Source: Porphyromonadaceae bacterium UBA7087
Lineage (GTDB): Bacteria; Bacteroidota; Bacteroidia; Bacteroidales; Muribaculaceae
NCBI GenBank assembly: GCA_002493515.1
Contig: DKYZ01000134.1
Span: 28,968 to 72,653 of the forward strand
Length of the DNA: 43,686 nt
Direction of reading: 5' to 3'
Positions 41,932 to 43,686 of this stretch are shown piece after piece. How positions within the stretch are numbered: position 1 is the stretch's first letter; each line of letters begins with the position of its first letter. The position numbers and the translations under genes were made by a program. The notes under the pieces are model-generated. The model saw only the letters and a program-made list of their open reading frames with translations. It did not search any database and was not told where the DNA came from.

Positions 41932-42764
41932 ATTTTGTTTTTTATAAAGAAATTCAATGGTCCGCAGTCTTTTCTGAATCCATCTGCTGGACTCTCTTTT
42001 AATGCGGTGTAAAGATAATCTTTCGCTGTCCTGACTGCCTCTTCCGACATGAGCCCGAGGGCAAGAGCGCAGGCGAGTGCGGTCGAGAACGCGCATCCGG
42101 TGCCGTGGCGGTCTACTCCCGGCAGTCTCTGCGACGGGAATCTCCTTATGCCATAACCTCCCATACTGTTTCTGCGTGCAAGCACGTCGGTGGCTGTGTC
42201 GCCGCCGGTATGGCCCCCCTTGAGCACTACAGCTCGGCATCCGAACCGTGAGCAGAAATCAATCGCCATATCCTCTTGCGATGAATACTCTCCATAGGGC
42301 TTGCCTAAGAAATACTCCGCCTCGTGAAGGTTGGGCGTGACAAAATCAGCGATGGGGAAGAGCAGGGTCGCCATTGCGTCGGCTGTGGTTGCCGTATCTC
42401 CCGAAAGTGATTTTCCTGCTGTGGCTGCCAGCACCGGGTCAACCACAACCGGTATCCCTTTGGCCCGGGATTCAAGAAAACCGCTTACTATCCTCACGCA
42501 TTCCGCCGACGGTAGCATTCCGGTCTTTATCACCCGTGGTGTCATGGAGTCGAACACAGCCTGCAGCTGCTGCTCCACTGCCGTCAGTGAAATTTCGGTT
42601 ATCTCGCGCACTCCGGAGAATGTCTGCGCCGTGACGGCAGTGACGGCAGTGGCCGCGTATATGCCGAATGCGCAGCAGGTCTTGATGTCGGCCTGTATGC
42701 CGGCCCCTCCGCTGCAGTCGCTCCCGGCAATCGAAAGCAGGCTTATGAACGCTGGCTCCGTCAT
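41928..42764 (-). CDS. thiD: hydroxymethylpyrimidine/phosphomethylpyrimidine kinase ThiD
   Basis: Phosphorylates HMP and HMP phosphate to give HMP pyrophosphate for ThiE. It is 278 residues of the ribokinase fold. Blocks: SIAGSDCSGGAGIQADIKTC, VKTGMLPSAE-type sequence (IKTGMLPSAECV), VVVDPVLAATAGKSL, TPNLHEAEYFLG, AVVLKGGHTGG, and the anion hole DRHGTGCAFSTALA. Its ATG overlaps the plsC stop and its stop overlaps the thiS ATG. Confidence 0.96.
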   Translation of the reverse strand: MTEPAFISLLSIAGSDCSGGAGIQADIKTCCAFGIYAATAVTAVTAQTFSGVREITEISLTAVEQQLQAVFDSMTPRVIKTGMLPSAECVRIVSGFLESRAKGIPVVVDPVLAATAGKSLSGDTATTADAMATLLFPIADFVTPNLHEAEYFLGKPYGEYSSQEDMAIDFCSRFGCRAVVLKGGHTGGDTATDVLARRNSMGGYGIRRFPSQRLPGVDRHGTGCAFSTALACALALGLMSEEAVRTAKDYLYTALKESPADGFRKDCGPLNFFIKNKI

Positions 42765-43513
42765 TTTGTCTCAGTTTTGGCCGGCTGCCTGTCTGCCGCA
42801 GGGAGCGACGACTCTATCTCGACACGGCATTGCTCCATGAGCTGACGGGTGTTGAATCCCTTTTCGCCGGGATAGATGGGGGGATGTATTGTCAGTGTGA
42901 TTGTTGTCGGGGTCATGTTGTAGGTGAAACGCGGCATGGCCTTGAAGGAGCCGTCGATGGTCAGGGGCACCACGGGGAGCCTGAACTCCGAGGCGAGCAT
43001 GAACGCCCCGCGTTTGAACGGCGACATTTTGCCGTTCCAGCTACGGCTCCCCTCGGGGAATATCACCAGTGACATACCTCCCCGGAGTGTCTTCTCGGAG
43101 TCTTCGATTGTCTGCTTTATCGCGCGTATGTTGCTGTCATCCACGAAGATGTGTCCCGAGCGCTTGCAGGCGTAGCCCACCATGAAAATCTTTTCCAGTC
43201 CCTTCTTCATGAGCCATTTGAAGTTGTGGTCGAGATATCCGTAGATGGCCCAGATGTCGAAAGCACCCTGGTGGTTGGCGACGAAGACGTAGGAGGTGTC
43301 TTTGTCGATGTTCTCCCTCCCTTTGACCTTTACTCTCATCAGGAAGAGGGCGCAGACGCACCGCGACCATATGTGGGCCGGGTAGTATCCCCAGAAATGG
43401 GTTCCGTTTAGCGTCGTGGCGATAATCGTGATCAAGGCCGTCAGAAAGGTGATCACGATGAATATGGGCATTGCTATGACCCACTGGTATATACGGTAAA
43501 TGATTATCTTCAT
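42761..43513 (-). CDS. plsC: 1-acyl-sn-glycerol-3-phosphate acyltransferase
   Basis: Acylates lysophosphatidate to phosphatidate in membrane phospholipid synthesis. It is 250 residues. An N-terminal membrane segment (VIAMPIFIVITFLTALITII) precedes the catalytic HX4D motif NHQGAFD and the FPEGSRS glycerol-phosphate-binding motif; VPLTIDGSFKAM is another block. It is the first gene of a unit with thiD, thiS and thiE2, an odd pairing. The -7 box lies four bases before the ATG. Confidence 0.94.
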   Translation of the reverse strand: MKIIIYRIYQWVIAMPIFIVITFLTALITIIATTLNGTHFWGYYPAHIWSRCVCALFLMRVKVKGRENIDKDTSYVFVANHQGAFDIWAIYGYLDHNFKWLMKKGLEKIFMVGYACKRSGHIFVDDSNIRAIKQTIEDSEKTLRGGMSLVIFPEGSRSWNGKMSPFKRGAFMLASEFRLPVVPLTIDGSFKAMPRFTYNMTPTTITLTIHPPIYPGEKGFNTRQLMEQCRVEIESSLPAADRQPAKTETK

Positions 43514-43517
43514 GCCG

Positions 43518-43525
43518 CAAATTTA
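43518..43525 (-). promoter_or_regulatory. -7 box directly at the plsC start
   Basis: Minus-strand TAAATTTG at 43518-43525, four bases before the ATG at 43513. The -33 region is not clear. The transcript may be leaderless or nearly so. Confidence 0.55.
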
Positions 43526-43596
43526 CAAAGACTTTTTGGATTATACCCCTTCCCGTAAGAAAATCTTTATACAACGGGCTCTTTATCAGGTGAAAT

Positions 43597-43623
43597 CGCT
43601 CGCTAAAAAATTTTTTTGAGCGG
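43597..43623. other. AT-rich inverted repeat in the right-edge gap
   Basis: CGCTC (43597-43601) and GAGCG (about 43618-43622) flank a run of A6 T7. It could be a terminator for a gene outside the window. No gene is seen from 43514 to the right edge. Confidence 0.4.
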
Positions 43624-43686
43624 GGCGTGAACTTTCTGGATTGAGCTGTTGTTATAATGATGTAAGATAAGAAAATCGTTTCATGA

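Noticed and set aside
43514..43686. A second TPP riboswitch or a gene start at the right edge
   Set aside because: No aptamer blocks are present, and the ATGA at the very end is too little to call a gene.

Overview
The window looks like chromosomal DNA of a Bacteroidales bacterium with a GC content near the mid-50s, probably Muribaculaceae or a close relative; the family-level placement is inference. Supporting signs are Bacteroidetes-type promoters (-33 TTTG, about 19-21 bp, -7 TAnnTTTG) without strong Shine-Dalgarno sites, a DUF4249 lipoprotein, a type IX secretion-like C-terminal domain, a two-subunit methylmalonyl-CoA mutase, a TonB-dependent thiamine receptor paired with a PnuT-type transporter, and many outer-membrane lipoproteins. 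I see no rRNA, tRNA, prophage, insertion sequence or CRISPR array.

Layout. 1-3.4 kb: a 9-bp repeat tract, a DUF4249 lipoprotein, a DcaP-like porin and an FtsE-type ATPase. 3.4-7.7 kb: mutA-mutB with its own promoter and terminator (succinate/propionate metabolism). 7.7-10.8 kb: a Yip1-family membrane protein, smpB (ribosome rescue) and a U32/RlhA-like rRNA-modifying enzyme. 10.7-14.0 kb, minus strand: uvrA and a small lipoprotein that ends convergently inside the U32 gene. 14.2-16.3 kb: a prolyl oligopeptidase. 16.3-17.5 kb: a four-helix-bundle protein with a C-terminal zinc finger, bracketed by two arrays of a 10-bp quasi-palindromic repeat. 17.6-20.3 kb: a four-LysM/periplasmic-binding-fold protein overlapping a PorT-like beta-barrel gene.

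20.3-32.8 kb, minus strand: cdsA; a T9SS-like exported protein whose signal peptide appears broken by a one-base frameshift; an LpxA-like acyltransferase; a complete RND efflux operon (periplasmic adaptor, RND pump, outer-membrane factor); and rsfS-ftsH, with FtsH ending in a repeat-encoded Ser/Asp tail. 33.0-33.6 kb is an Fe-type superoxide dismutase.

33.6-43.5 kb is a thiamine locus. One TPP riboswitch precedes TonB receptor-pnuT-thiG-thiC-thiH, joining uptake and synthesis in one transcript. thiE is divergent and not under that riboswitch. A second minus-strand operon, plsC-thiD-thiS-thiE2, joins a phospholipid acyltransferase to the remaining thiamine genes through ATGA overlaps. thiF and a thiamine pyrophosphokinase are not in the window.

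The strongest candidate for something undescribed is the repeat-bracketed four-helix/zinc-finger gene. Both arrays have a 10-bp period, share identical units, and end 50 and 60 bp before the -7 boxes of the next two promoters, so they could be helically phased operators. Any function of the arrays or of the protein is a hypothesis.
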